A stretch of DNA of 25,111 nt, taken from positions 1 through 25,111 of the forward strand of contig JANNRR010000167.1 in NCBI GenBank assembly GCA_031401675.1, in the 5' to 3' direction. A program made the position numbers and the translations under genes. A model generated the notes under the pieces. It made no database searches and was not told the DNA's origin. It saw nothing but the letters and a program-made list of their open reading frames with translations. The DNA comes from JANNRR01 sp031401675. Its GTDB lineage: Bacteria > Pseudomonadota > Alphaproteobacteria > Rhodobacterales > Rhodobacteraceae. Position 1 is the stretch's first letter. The number at the start of each line of letters is the position of its first letter. Of the stretch, positions 1-6,627 are shown one piece after another.

Positions 1-345
1 GTGTATTCGTGGCGCATCAAGGCAATTGTCAGCATCTTCGGCAGGCTTGCCCGACTGCTGCGCTTTGCAGATCTTGACGATCAGGTTGAGGCGTGCCGCA
101 GAGTGTTTGCCAGCCAGACCAGTTGGACCGTCGTACGCGGCAGCGACCTTGAGGAAGGACCAAGTCAGGGCCTGCCGGTTTGGAGTCGGCATGTCGGTGA
201 CCCGATCCTTGCCAGCAACCTGACGCGCCGGGTGGATTTTGCGCTGTTTATGGTCGCCGCACTCGAAGACGACAGCCTGATTCAGGAAGCCCCCGCCATC
301 GTTGGGTTCCAGACCACCTCAGCAATCCAGGCGCGCATAGCATGA
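1..345 (+). CDS. NAD(P)-binding NmrA-like protein, C-terminal part (cut by window edge)
   Basis: The frame is open from base 1 and stops with TGA at 343-345, so only the last ~114 residues are visible; the Rossmann N-terminus lies outside the window. The identification comes from a complete paralogue inside this window (minus strand, 22450-23139). The two share the block LADLDDQV / FADLDDQV, then WTVVRGSDLEEG, GLP.W..HVGDPIL and DFALFMVAAL.DDSLI..APAIV. In the full-length copy an N-terminal GISGKLG nucleotide-binding loop precedes this block, so the family is the atypical SDR/NmrA group. Substrate is unknown. GTG at base 1 is an internal codon, not a convincing start. The two tails diverge after APAIV. 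Confidence 0.7.
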   Translation: MYSWRIKAIVSIFGRLARLLRFADLDDQVEACRRVFASQTSWTVVRGSDLEEGPSQGLPVWSRHVGDPILASNLTRRVDFALFMVAALEDDSLIQEAPAIVGFQTTSAIQARIA

Positions 346-397
346 CGGACGCTGGCGTGCTCGGATGCCAGATGACCTGCTCCCCGAGGAAAGGGCC

Positions 398-762
398 ATG
401 ACAGACTCAAAACGAATGGCAGGATTGGTCGGCCCAACTATGATCGCAATTGGGGTCACTGAAGCCATCAACATGGACGTGTTTGCGACCCAGTTCGCAC
501 CCGTTGTCTATCTTAACGGCGCCATTCTCTTCGTTGCTGGCCTTGCAATCCAATCATTCGCGCGCACAATCGCTGGACTTGGCGATGGCCTGTCCTCATA
601 ACGATGACTGGCTGGGTCGGATTGATCGGAGGTCTGTGGCGTATGGCTGTGCCCGATGCGCCGCAAGCAGCTGAAAACGTCCTTACTTACATGGTATTGG
701 CCGCCATTTGCGCAATCGGCGCTGTTCTGAGCGTCATGGCCTATGGTGCGAAAGTATCCTAG
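398..762 (+). pseudogene. Small multi-helix membrane protein, broken by a 5-bp tandem duplication
   Basis: An ORF starting with ATG at 398 reads a hydrophobic protein (GPTMIAIGVTEAINMDVFA, then VVYLNGAILFVAGLAI) and then runs out of frame to a stop at 599-601. Bases 546-550 and 551-555 are the same pentamer, CAATC. Removing one copy restores a single frame that continues as IIRAHNRWTWRWPVLITMTG, and then a third hydrophobic stretch (LTYMVLAAICAIGAVLSVM), ending at TAG 760-762. The repaired protein would be about 119 residues with three or four membrane segments. It resembles small uncharacterised membrane proteins whose hallmark is an RAHNRW motif after a membrane helix. Function is unknown. 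The gene follows the NmrA-like gene by about 50 bases in the same direction. Confidence 0.7.
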
Positions 763-874
763 GCTCGGGACCAGGGGAATCGCGTTTGGTATTTGACCTG
801 ATCCGACGGGTCTTGCGGTTTTCGGGAGGATGGATTCTTGGGCGGGGATCGCCCTTTTGGAGCCCTTTCCCCGC

Positions 875-1072
875 ATGGACATCTTCCTCTCCGCCTTCGA
901 TGACATCCCCGATCCCCGCGCCGACAACGCGCGGCAGGACCTTTGCGAACTGCTGGTCGTGGGCTTTGTCGCAGTGCTCTGCGGGGCGACCAGCTGTGCC
1001 GAGATGGCAGACTTCGGTCGGGCAAAAGAGCATGTTTTCAGGGACTTCCTGAAGCTCAGGCATTCCATCCCC
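875..1072 (+). mobile_element. ISAs1-family transposase, N-terminal remnant
   Basis: From ATG 875 the reading frame gives about 66 residues typical of the N-terminal domain associated with ISAs1-type DDE transposases: MDIFLSAFDDIPDPRADNAR, then a hydrophobic stretch with AVLCGATSCAEMA.FGRAK and FRDFLKLRHSIPS. Homology stops abruptly after HSIPS, where family members continue with HDTFS; from there the frame reads low-complexity sequence. The DDE catalytic core is absent, so this is an inactive scrap. It abuts a second, unrelated transposase remnant. Confidence 0.8.
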
Positions 1073-1176
1073 TCACCGCCCGCAGCCGCAAGCCCTCCGG
1101 AGAAGACTGGCTGTGGAAGATGCTCCAGCGCAAGCCGGTGAAGCTGACTGCCATCGCCCTCGCCGCCCGCAGTTTT
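1072..1176 (+). mobile_element. Probable IS110-family transposase, C-terminal scrap
   Basis: In the frame beginning at 1072, about 35 residues (KPSGEDWLWKMLQRKPVK followed by LTAIALAAR) resemble the C-terminal part of IS110/IS116-type transposases, where a W/L..ML.RKP.K..A.ALA.. segment precedes the end of the second domain. The similarity ends at IALAAR, exactly where the minus-strand IS3 fragment begins. The assignment rests on one short motif, and another transposase family is possible. Confidence 0.45.
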
Positions 1177-1234
1177 TGAGGGTCTGGTGCCAGCGCTCGA
1201 TTTTGCCTTGGGTCTGGGGATGCATCGGCGCGCC
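1172..1234 (-). mobile_element. IS3-family transposase (OrfB) scrap
   Basis: Read on the minus strand, 1234 to 1172 encodes about 21 residues beginning GAPMHPQTQGK and continuing IERWHQTLKN. This is the signature around the last acidic catalytic residue of the IS3-family OrfB integrase core (H.QTQGK.ER.H.T.KN). Nothing recognisable as the rest of OrfB lies on either side. It is a relic and is not continuous with the other IS3 piece at 13669-14036. Confidence 0.75.
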
Positions 1235-1267
1235 TTGGCCCGATTTCGCAGACATTCCCATCAGAGG

Positions 1268-1454
1268 CGACTGTACCTGAACTTTGCCGGGCAGGATGAT
1301 GACAGTGCCGCTCTGACCAAGAAACGCCGTCGGGCGCACCTACGACCGACTGGCCTCTTTAGAAATCCGGTCTGACCCGACCAACCTGTCCCGCTTCGAC
1401 CAGAACGTGCCGCCTGCTGAGTATGGTGGGCGTGGCACACTCAAGCAAATCTGA
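1268..1454 (+). pseudogene. FAD-linked oxidase (berberine-bridge type), C-terminal remnant
   Basis: Two adjacent frames give the C-terminal end of a BBE-type FAD-dependent oxidoreductase. First comes YLNFAGQDDDSAALTK (about 1274-1321); then, one frame over, NAVGRTYDRLASLEIRSD and PTNLSRFDQNVPP up to a TGA at 1452-1454. The second block matches the family's terminal Y.RL..LK..YDPTNLFR.NQNI.P motif. Deleting one A of the AAA at about 1320-1323 joins the frames. Nothing of the FAD-binding domain remains upstream because IS3 sequence adjoins it. It is dead on two counts: truncated and frameshifted. Confidence 0.65.
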
Positions 1455-1486
1455 CTTGAACCGGTGGAATAACGGGCCTTGATCCT

Positions 1487-1770
1487 ATACCAAAGGTCAC
1501 CCGCAGCGAAGATGCATACCGGGTAACGGGCGTGGCCAGGGCGCTCCGATCGAGCGGTTCGAGGTGCAGATCGCTGATGGTCCCGGGTTGCCTACCACCA
1601 TCGACCACACCGAGGAGGCCGAATTCGCCTGCAGGATATGGTATCTTGATTGGCCAAATCCGACGCAAGGCGATTGCAGGGTCACCTCCCGGGCGAATGA
1701 CAAGGTCGGCCACGTCCAGCCCGCCATGGATGGCCCGATCATTGCGGGAACCAAGGCTGGATCGCATGTG
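1487..1770 (+). pseudogene. Sulfite-oxidase-type molybdoenzyme, C-terminal dimerisation-domain remnant
   Basis: Frame 2 gives PKVTRSEDAYRVTGVA up to about 1537. Frame 1 continues APIERFEVQIADG, then EEAEFACRIWYLDWPNPTQG and CRVTSRANDKVGHVQPAMDG. This is the pattern of the Mo-co_dimer immunoglobulin-like domain of sulfite oxidase relatives (G.AW....I..VEV..DGG, W..W.W.....G...L..RA.D..G..QP). A one-base loss just after the GVA codons, at the expected W, explains the frame change. The molybdopterin-binding catalytic domain is absent. The remnant ends about 15 bases before the convergent ChbG-type gene. Confidence 0.65.
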
Positions 1771-1785
1771 TCTGATTTCAACCGT

Positions 1786-2652
1786 TCACATCCTCATTGC
1801 CGTGCGCCCCCGAAAATCCTCGCGCAAAGACCGCATGTCCGACAGGGAAAGGCGCTGCGCTGCGATCCATTCATGATGGTTCGACGACCGTAGCACGGCA
1901 TATTCATTGCTGCGGACGGCGTGAAAAGCGGGGTCGATCGCCTCGATCTCGCCGGGCGCGGTGGGATGAATGGCGAGGAAGGACAGACCGGGCAGAAGGC
2001 CTTCGAACATGCCGCGACACCGCTTTACCGGATCGTCGGCAATGGTCCACTCGGTCTCGACGATCCGGTCGAAGATCGTAAACCCCGCCGCCCGAGCCGC
2101 CGCAACTCCGGGGGCGAATGCTTCTTCGGTGATGCCGATCATGTTGTGCGGTCCGCCATAGGTCGCGAGTGTCGGGCACATCAGAAGCGGCAAGCGGTAG
2201 TCGCGGGCGACGCGGACATAGACGGCGACGAATTCGGGTGCAAGAACCGCCCCCATGTGGTCGTCGAGATGCGTGACGTCGATCCCCGCCTCCGTCGCCA
2301 TCTCGATCTGTGCGCGCAATTCTGCTTCGACCGCTTCCGGTTGCGCCTGGGCGCGGAGTGTCGGAATATCGGGATGGAAGAACCCGAGCGCATCGGTGAG
2401 CCCCGCCGAGGCCGGCGGTCTGGTCAACGGGCGCCAGCGGTAGCCTGCCGCCTCGCTGGTCAGCGTCAGATGGACGCCCACGTCAAGGCTCGTATCTGCC
2501 CGGGCCATTGCCGCGAGTTCGGGAAACCACGGGCAGGGCACCATGACCGACCCCGAGGTCACCGTCCCAAGGGCCGACAGTTCGACAAAGGCCCGGTTCG
2601 CGCCGTGGCTCATCCCCAAGTCATCGACATGGACGACGACGCGGCGTGTCAT
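1786..2652 (-). CDS. ChbG/YdjC (HpnK-like) carbohydrate N-deacetylase
   Basis: The 288-residue product belongs to the YdjC/ChbG/HpnK family of metal-dependent deacetylases that remove acetyl groups from N-acetylated sugars; ChbG of E. coli acts on chitobiose. The N-terminal strand VVVHVDDLGMSHGANRAF carries the DD metal-ligand motif. GVHLTLTSEA holds the conserved G.HL.L, and THLDDHMG is the HxD-type ligand motif near residue 127. Its ATG overlaps the stop of the upstream ATPase gene as ATGA, so it is translationally coupled and is the last gene of the operon. I see no signal peptide, which implies a cytoplasmic enzyme acting after import. Its presence suggests that the imported compound, or part of the supply, is N-acetylated (inference). 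Length and motifs look intact. Confidence 0.88.
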   Translation of the reverse strand: MTRRVVVHVDDLGMSHGANRAFVELSALGTVTSGSVMVPCPWFPELAAMARADTSLDVGVHLTLTSEAAGYRWRPLTRPPASAGLTDALGFFHPDIPTLRAQAQPEAVEAELRAQIEMATEAGIDVTHLDDHMGAVLAPEFVAVYVRVARDYRLPLLMCPTLATYGGPHNMIGITEEAFAPGVAAARAAGFTIFDRIVETEWTIADDPVKRCRGMFEGLLPGLSFLAIHPTAPGEIEAIDPAFHAVRSNEYAVLRSSNHHEWIAAQRLSLSDMRSLREDFRGRTAMRM

Positions 2653-3440
2653 CGGACCCGGGCCAGCAGATCGGCGATCTCGCGTTCCACGACCGCCATA
2701 TCCTCTCCGCCCGACATGATCCGAACCACCTCGTCGCGGCTGATGTCGGACTTGCGGAAGGTGCCCTTCGACGTGCCGCGGTTCAGCAGCGTGAACACGT
2801 CGGCCACCGGATAGGCATGGTTGATGTTATGGGTGATCAAGATGACGGCGAGGCCCCTCAGCCGCGCCTCGATCACGAACTTCAGGACCATCGCCGCCTG
2901 ATGCACGCCCAGCGCCGAAGTCGGCTCGTCCAGGATCAACACCTTTGCCCCGAAATGGATAGCCCGCGCGATGGCGACCGACTGCCGTTCTCCCCCCGAA
3001 AGGGTTCCTACCGCCTGGGTCGGATCGCGGACCTGAATGCCGACGTCGATCAGTGCCTGCTTGGCGACGGCGTTGGCATGAACCTTGTCAAAGCGGCGGA
3101 AAGGAAAGACACCCTTCACCGGTTCACGCCCAAGGAAGAAGTTCCGCGAAATCGACATCAGCGGGATCAGCCCAAGGTCCTGGAACACGGTTGCCACTCC
3201 GGCCTCGGCGGCGTCACGGGGGGAGCGGAAATCAGCCGCGCGGTTTTCGAGCAGAATTTCACCTTCGCTCGGTCGGTAAACGCCGGACAGAACCTTGATC
3301 AATGTCGATTTGCCTGCGCCGTTGTCGCCCAGCAGACAGTGCACCTCGCCGGGGTTAACAGCGATCGACACGTCGTTCAGCGCGATGACCGACCCGAATC
3401 GCTTGGACACATGGCGCAGTTCGATTGCGGGCGCGGTCAT
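2649..3440 (-). CDS. CUT2-type sugar ABC transporter ATP-binding protein (FrcA-like)
   Basis: A 263-residue single-domain ATPase. Walker A is GDNGAGKST (about residues 38-46), the Q-loop is VFQDLGL, the signature is LSGGERQSVAIARA, Walker B is VLILDEPTSAL, and the switch histidine lies in ILITHNI. The N-terminus IELRHVSKRFGSVIALNDVS and the short DEPTSALGVHQ stretch are typical of carbohydrate-uptake-2 ATPases that, like FrcA, have one domain rather than the two of RbsA. It energises the permease encoded just upstream; start and stop codons overlap both neighbours as ATGA. Expected location is the cytoplasmic face of the inner membrane. Everything needed for ATP hydrolysis is visible. Confidence 0.93.
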   Translation of the reverse strand: MTAPAIELRHVSKRFGSVIALNDVSIAVNPGEVHCLLGDNGAGKSTLIKVLSGVYRPSEGEILLENRAADFRSPRDAAEAGVATVFQDLGLIPLMSISRNFFLGREPVKGVFPFRRFDKVHANAVAKQALIDVGIQVRDPTQAVGTLSGGERQSVAIARAIHFGAKVLILDEPTSALGVHQAAMVLKFVIEARLRGLAVILITHNINHAYPVADVFTLLNRGTSKGTFRKSDISRDEVVRIMSGGEDMAVVEREIADLLARVR

Positions 3441-4600
3441 GATCCGGACCTCTCGCCCAGCGCTCGGGCGCGGGTGAAATTATTGACCAGTACGGCGACC
3501 AGAATGACGATGCCGAGGAACACTTTGAACCAGTCGGTGTCGATTCCGGTGAAGAAGATGCCCATCTGTACCAGCCCGAATATCAGCGCGCCGAAGGCCG
3601 CGCCGAGGACAGTGCCGTAGCCACCGGTCAGAAGCACACCCCCGATGACGGCGGCGATGATCGCCTCGAACTCCTTCAGGTTGCCGCGCACAGTGTCGGC
3701 ACTGCCGGCTTCCATCACTTGGATTGTGGCCAACAGCGTCGCGGCGACGGCGGTCAGGATGAACAAGATGATCTTCACCCGCGCGACCGGCACGCCCACA
3801 TTGCGCGCCACCACCGGGTCGCCGCCTGCGGCGTAGATCCAGTTGCCGAACTTCGTTTGCGTAAGGACCCAGCCCGCCAGCGCGGTTACCAAGAGCCACC
3901 AGACGATGGACATCGGGATACCGGCCACGAAAGGCATCCCGTCGCCCTTTACCCCGATCCAGCCCTGGCGGCCCATCCACTGAAACAGGCCGGTGAATAC
4001 ATGGCCGTTGAACGCCGCCGCCGTCCAGGGATCGGGCGGGTTGTCGAGAATGTAGGGAATCTGCGTGCGCCCTGTCACGGCACGGGTGATGCCGATCGAG
4101 AGGCCCCGCAATATGAACAGCGACGCGAGTGTGACGATGAAAGACGGCAGACGCGTCTTTACCGTAATAAGACCGTTCAGATAGCCGACCAGAACCGCAA
4201 CGGCGAAGGCCGACCCGATCGCTGCCCAGAGAGGCCAGCCAAGGCGCGTGACGAGAAGGCCCATCACGATACCGGCGAAGCCGATCATCGAACCGATGGA
4301 CAGATCGAACTCTCCTGCAATGATCAGCAACGCCACTGCGGCAGCGAGGATGCCAAGCTCCGCCGACAGCGTGAGGAACGTCATCGCGCCCTGCAACGAG
4401 TAGAGTGACTTCGCCCCCGGCAGCAGCGCAAAGATGACGAACGTGGCGACGAGGCCAACCAGAACGCCCGCCTCGGGCCGCCGCATCAGGCGCGTGAAGC
4501 GACCGGTCTGCGCGACGCGCTCATCCCCTGCCGTCAACGACTTGCGCGCGACCCTCGGGGCAGTTGGCGGCTCCGGCGGGCCGGAAGTTCCGTCTGTCAT
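3437..4600 (-). CDS. CUT2-type sugar ABC transporter permease
   Basis: A BPD_transp_2 family permease of about 387 residues. After a hydrophilic N-terminal ~45 residues come eight to ten hydrophobic segments. They include the family's GEFDLSIGSMIGFAG motif (compare G.DLSVG in RbsC/FrcC), LPSFIVTLASLFILRG and the cytoplasmic-loop region GNWIYAAGGDPVVARNVGVP. The C-terminal half ends TGGYGTVLGAAFGALIFGLV and a last helix. I favour ATG 4600, which has GAGGTG six bases upstream; an in-frame GTG at 4609 is less likely because the ribosome-binding sequence would overlap it. A single permease gene implies a homodimer. It lies between the binding-protein and ATPase genes, the usual CUT2 layout. Confidence 0.92.
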   Translation of the reverse strand: MTDGTSGPPEPPTAPRVARKSLTAGDERVAQTGRFTRLMRRPEAGVLVGLVATFVIFALLPGAKSLYSLQGAMTFLTLSAELGILAAAVALLIIAGEFDLSIGSMIGFAGIVMGLLVTRLGWPLWAAIGSAFAVAVLVGYLNGLITVKTRLPSFIVTLASLFILRGLSIGITRAVTGRTQIPYILDNPPDPWTAAAFNGHVFTGLFQWMGRQGWIGVKGDGMPFVAGIPMSIVWWLLVTALAGWVLTQTKFGNWIYAAGGDPVVARNVGVPVARVKIILFILTAVAATLLATIQVMEAGSADTVRGNLKEFEAIIAAVIGGVLLTGGYGTVLGAAFGALIFGLVQMGIFFTGIDTDWFKVFLGIVILVAVLVNNFTRARALGERSGS

Positions 4601-4623
4601 CCATTGCACCTCATTGCAAAGCG

Positions 4624-4661
4624 CGGCCCTGGGTCGGAGCGGAAAACCGGCCCCAGGGCCG
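4624..4661 (-). promoter_or_regulatory. Intercistronic stem-loop between binding-protein and permease genes
   Basis: CGGCCCTGGG at 4624-4633 pairs perfectly with CCCAGGGCCG at 4652-4661 around an 18-base loop. It lies in the 76-base gap after the binding-protein stop. No T-run follows in the direction of transcription, so I do not read it as a full terminator. In ABC operons such hairpins commonly protect the upstream mRNA and let the binding protein be made in excess over the membrane parts; that role is inferred here. Confidence 0.55.
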
Positions 4662-4676
4662 TGCGGGGGCGCGCCG

Positions 4677-5645
4677 TCAGCGCGTCCCTTCCTTTGACAG
4701 TTGCTCCACCGCCTGCGCTTTTTCGGGCGTGTCGACGAACAGTGGCCCGGTGTAGATGTTGTTCTGCACCATCAGTCCGTGGGTCGCGTTCTGGACCAGA
4801 AGGGTGACCGGCAGATAGCCCATCAAGTACTGTTGGCCGTCGATCCCGAAGCCCATCTTGCCATTGGCGACCGACTGAAGGATCTCGGGGCCAAGGTCGT
4901 AGGTGTAGAGCTCGTATTTCGACCACAGGTCCTGTTCGTCGAAGTACTTGATCAATGGGTTGGCAGAGGCCGTGCCCGTTGCAAAGACCGCCTGAATGTC
5001 GGCACGCGAAGCAAGAAAAGCCTCGACCCTGCGAGTCACGTCAGCGGGGTCTTGTGACACGGCAACCACTTCGGATGCGCCACCCGACTTGGCAAGACCA
5101 TCATTGATGCCTTGACAGCGCTGATCAAGACTAATGTTGCCGACCTCGTGGTTGATGCAGGCGACCTTGAGGATGCCTGCCGCACCAAGACGTTCGCCAG
5201 CCTTGATGCCGGCTTCATATTCCGATGTCGTCCCCACATAGAGCGGCACGCCAAGCTCGGCACCCTGAGGTTCGCCCGAGTCGATGTTGATCACGGCAAT
5301 ACCGGCGTCGACCGCAGCCTTGACGGCCGTCGCCAGAGCATCCTTGTCGGGGATCGAGATCACGATGCCGTCGGGTGCGGTCGCCACGGCGGCCATGATC
5401 AGGCGGGCCTGTTCGATGCTGTCGAACACCTGCGGCGCGATGTACTGAACCTGCGCGCCGGTGTCGCGGGCGGCATCGTCCACCCCCCGTTTCACCACGG
5501 ACCAGTAGGCATCCGACGAGTTGCCGTGGACAACTACGGCGATCTTCACGTCGGCGGCGGCTTTCAGACCTTCTGCCTCGGCGGCCCCGGCAATCACGCC
5601 AAGTGCCGCGATGGCGGCGGGTACAAATCTAAGGCATTCGAACAT
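4677..5645 (-). CDS. Periplasmic sugar/cyclitol-binding protein (Peripla_BP_4, MocB/RbsB-like)
   Basis: The 322-residue product starts with a Sec-type signal peptide: basic residue at position 6, hydrophobic AAIAALGVIAGA, and a likely cut near AEAEG. The mature part shows the type I periplasmic-binding fold: KIAVVVHGNSSDAYWSVVKR, then DGIVISIPDKDALATAVKAA, IAVINIDSGE, and C-terminal GFGIDGQQYLMGYLPVTLLV. This family binds pyranoses, pentoses and inositols, and MocB and IbpA are relatives by family. The start is well supported, with AGGAG eight bases before ATG 5645. It is the first transporter gene in transcription order, followed by the hairpin at 4624-4661 and the permease. Which sugar it binds cannot be read from sequence alone; operon partners favour a cyclitol or amino-cyclitol. 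Confidence 0.9.
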   Translation of the reverse strand: MFECLRFVPAAIAALGVIAGAAEAEGLKAAADVKIAVVVHGNSSDAYWSVVKRGVDDAARDTGAQVQYIAPQVFDSIEQARLIMAAVATAPDGIVISIPDKDALATAVKAAVDAGIAVINIDSGEPQGAELGVPLYVGTTSEYEAGIKAGERLGAAGILKVACINHEVGNISLDQRCQGINDGLAKSGGASEVVAVSQDPADVTRRVEAFLASRADIQAVFATGTASANPLIKYFDEQDLWSKYELYTYDLGPEILQSVANGKMGFGIDGQQYLMGYLPVTLLVQNATHGLMVQNNIYTGPLFVDTPEKAQAVEQLSKEGTR

Positions 5646-5726
5646 TTCGCTTATCTCCTTGCATATTGAGACCCCGTTTCGCGGGTCCGTGCTTGCGCTA
5701 CAGAACGGTTTCGCCCGAATGGTGCT

Positions 5727-6627
5727 TCAACTCGTGACCGTGAACCCCGCCTCTTTCACAATGCGTACGAGGTTCCGGAACCCCATCGTCGCATAGGTCA
5801 GCGGTTGGGCCTTCTTCGGGTCCTGTTCCGCTTCTACCACCAGCCATCCGGCATAACCTGAATCGTGCAGGGCCTTCAGGATGGCGAAGTAGTCGATGCT
5901 GCCGTTGCCGAGCACCGTGAAGACACCCTCCATGACGGCAGCCATGAAGCTCATGTCTGCCACCCGCGCCTTGGCCACCATGCCCCGGGCGCGTGTTTTT
6001 GCTGTGGACGTGGACCACGCGGGCGAGATGCGCCTTCAGCATCGCCAGTGGATCGCCGCCGGACATGGCCGAATGCCCTGTGTCATAGAGAAGGCCGACG
6101 GCTTCGCCGGAATGGCGCATCAGATGTCCGACCTCTGCGTCAGTCTCGACAATCGTTTCCATGTGATGGTGAAACGCCATTCCCATGCCGAAGTCGGCCC
6201 TCCGTTCCGCCAGCATCGCCAGCTTGCGCCCGTAATCCGCCCACTCGCCCGCCAGAAGGGAGGGGCGTTCCGAGATTGGCCGCCAGATTGCCCCGTGCCG
6301 CCCGCGCGACGTGTCGGCGTGCACGACATGCGTGCAGCCCATGTCTTTCAGAAGCTTAAGGTGCGGCCCGATCGCCGCCATCTCGGCGTCTATATCACCT
6401 TCGGCGCAGCGGCCGTCGTACCAGCCGGAAATGACGGCAAGCCCGTAGCGCTCCATGATCGGGCGTAGCACGGCGGACTGGCGGGGAAACTTGCACCCAA
6501 GCTCGATCCCGGCGTAGTCCGCCTGTTTCGCTTCGGTCAGGCAGACGTCCAGCGGTATGTCGCCGCCAAGGTCCGGCACGTCATCGTCGGTCCAGGTGAT
6601 CGGATTGATCCCGATTCGGACGTTCAT
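5727..6627 (-). pseudogene. IolE/MocC-type TIM-barrel dehydratase/isomerase, frameshifted
   Basis: ATG 6627 opens a protein of the inosose-dehydratase/MocC group (sugar-phosphate isomerase/epimerase TIM barrel). Its start reads IGINPITWTDDDVPDLGG, followed by YAGIELGCKFP, a central MAFHHHMETIVET metal/substrate site, LLYDTGHSAMSGGDP, and VVHVHSK. After HSK the frame is lost: it reads junk and stops at 5698. The true C-terminus is one frame over from about 5996 down to the stop at 5727: ARGMVAKARVADMSF, FTVLGNGSIDY, GWLVVEAEQDPKKAQPLTYA. Removing one base from the run of five T at 5996-6000 (AAAAA in the transcript) repairs it to ~300 residues, the normal family length. Family members dehydrate scyllo-inosose or act on related cyclitols. 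It is either a real loss of function, a slippage-rescued gene, or a homopolymer sequencing error. The start overlaps the dehydrogenase stop as ATGA. Confidence 0.85.

Noticed and set aside
1921..2814. Long plus-strand open frame of ~297 codons
   Set aside because: It mirrors the ChbG-type and ATPase genes on the minus strand, reads low-complexity arginine-rich sequence, and has no family features.
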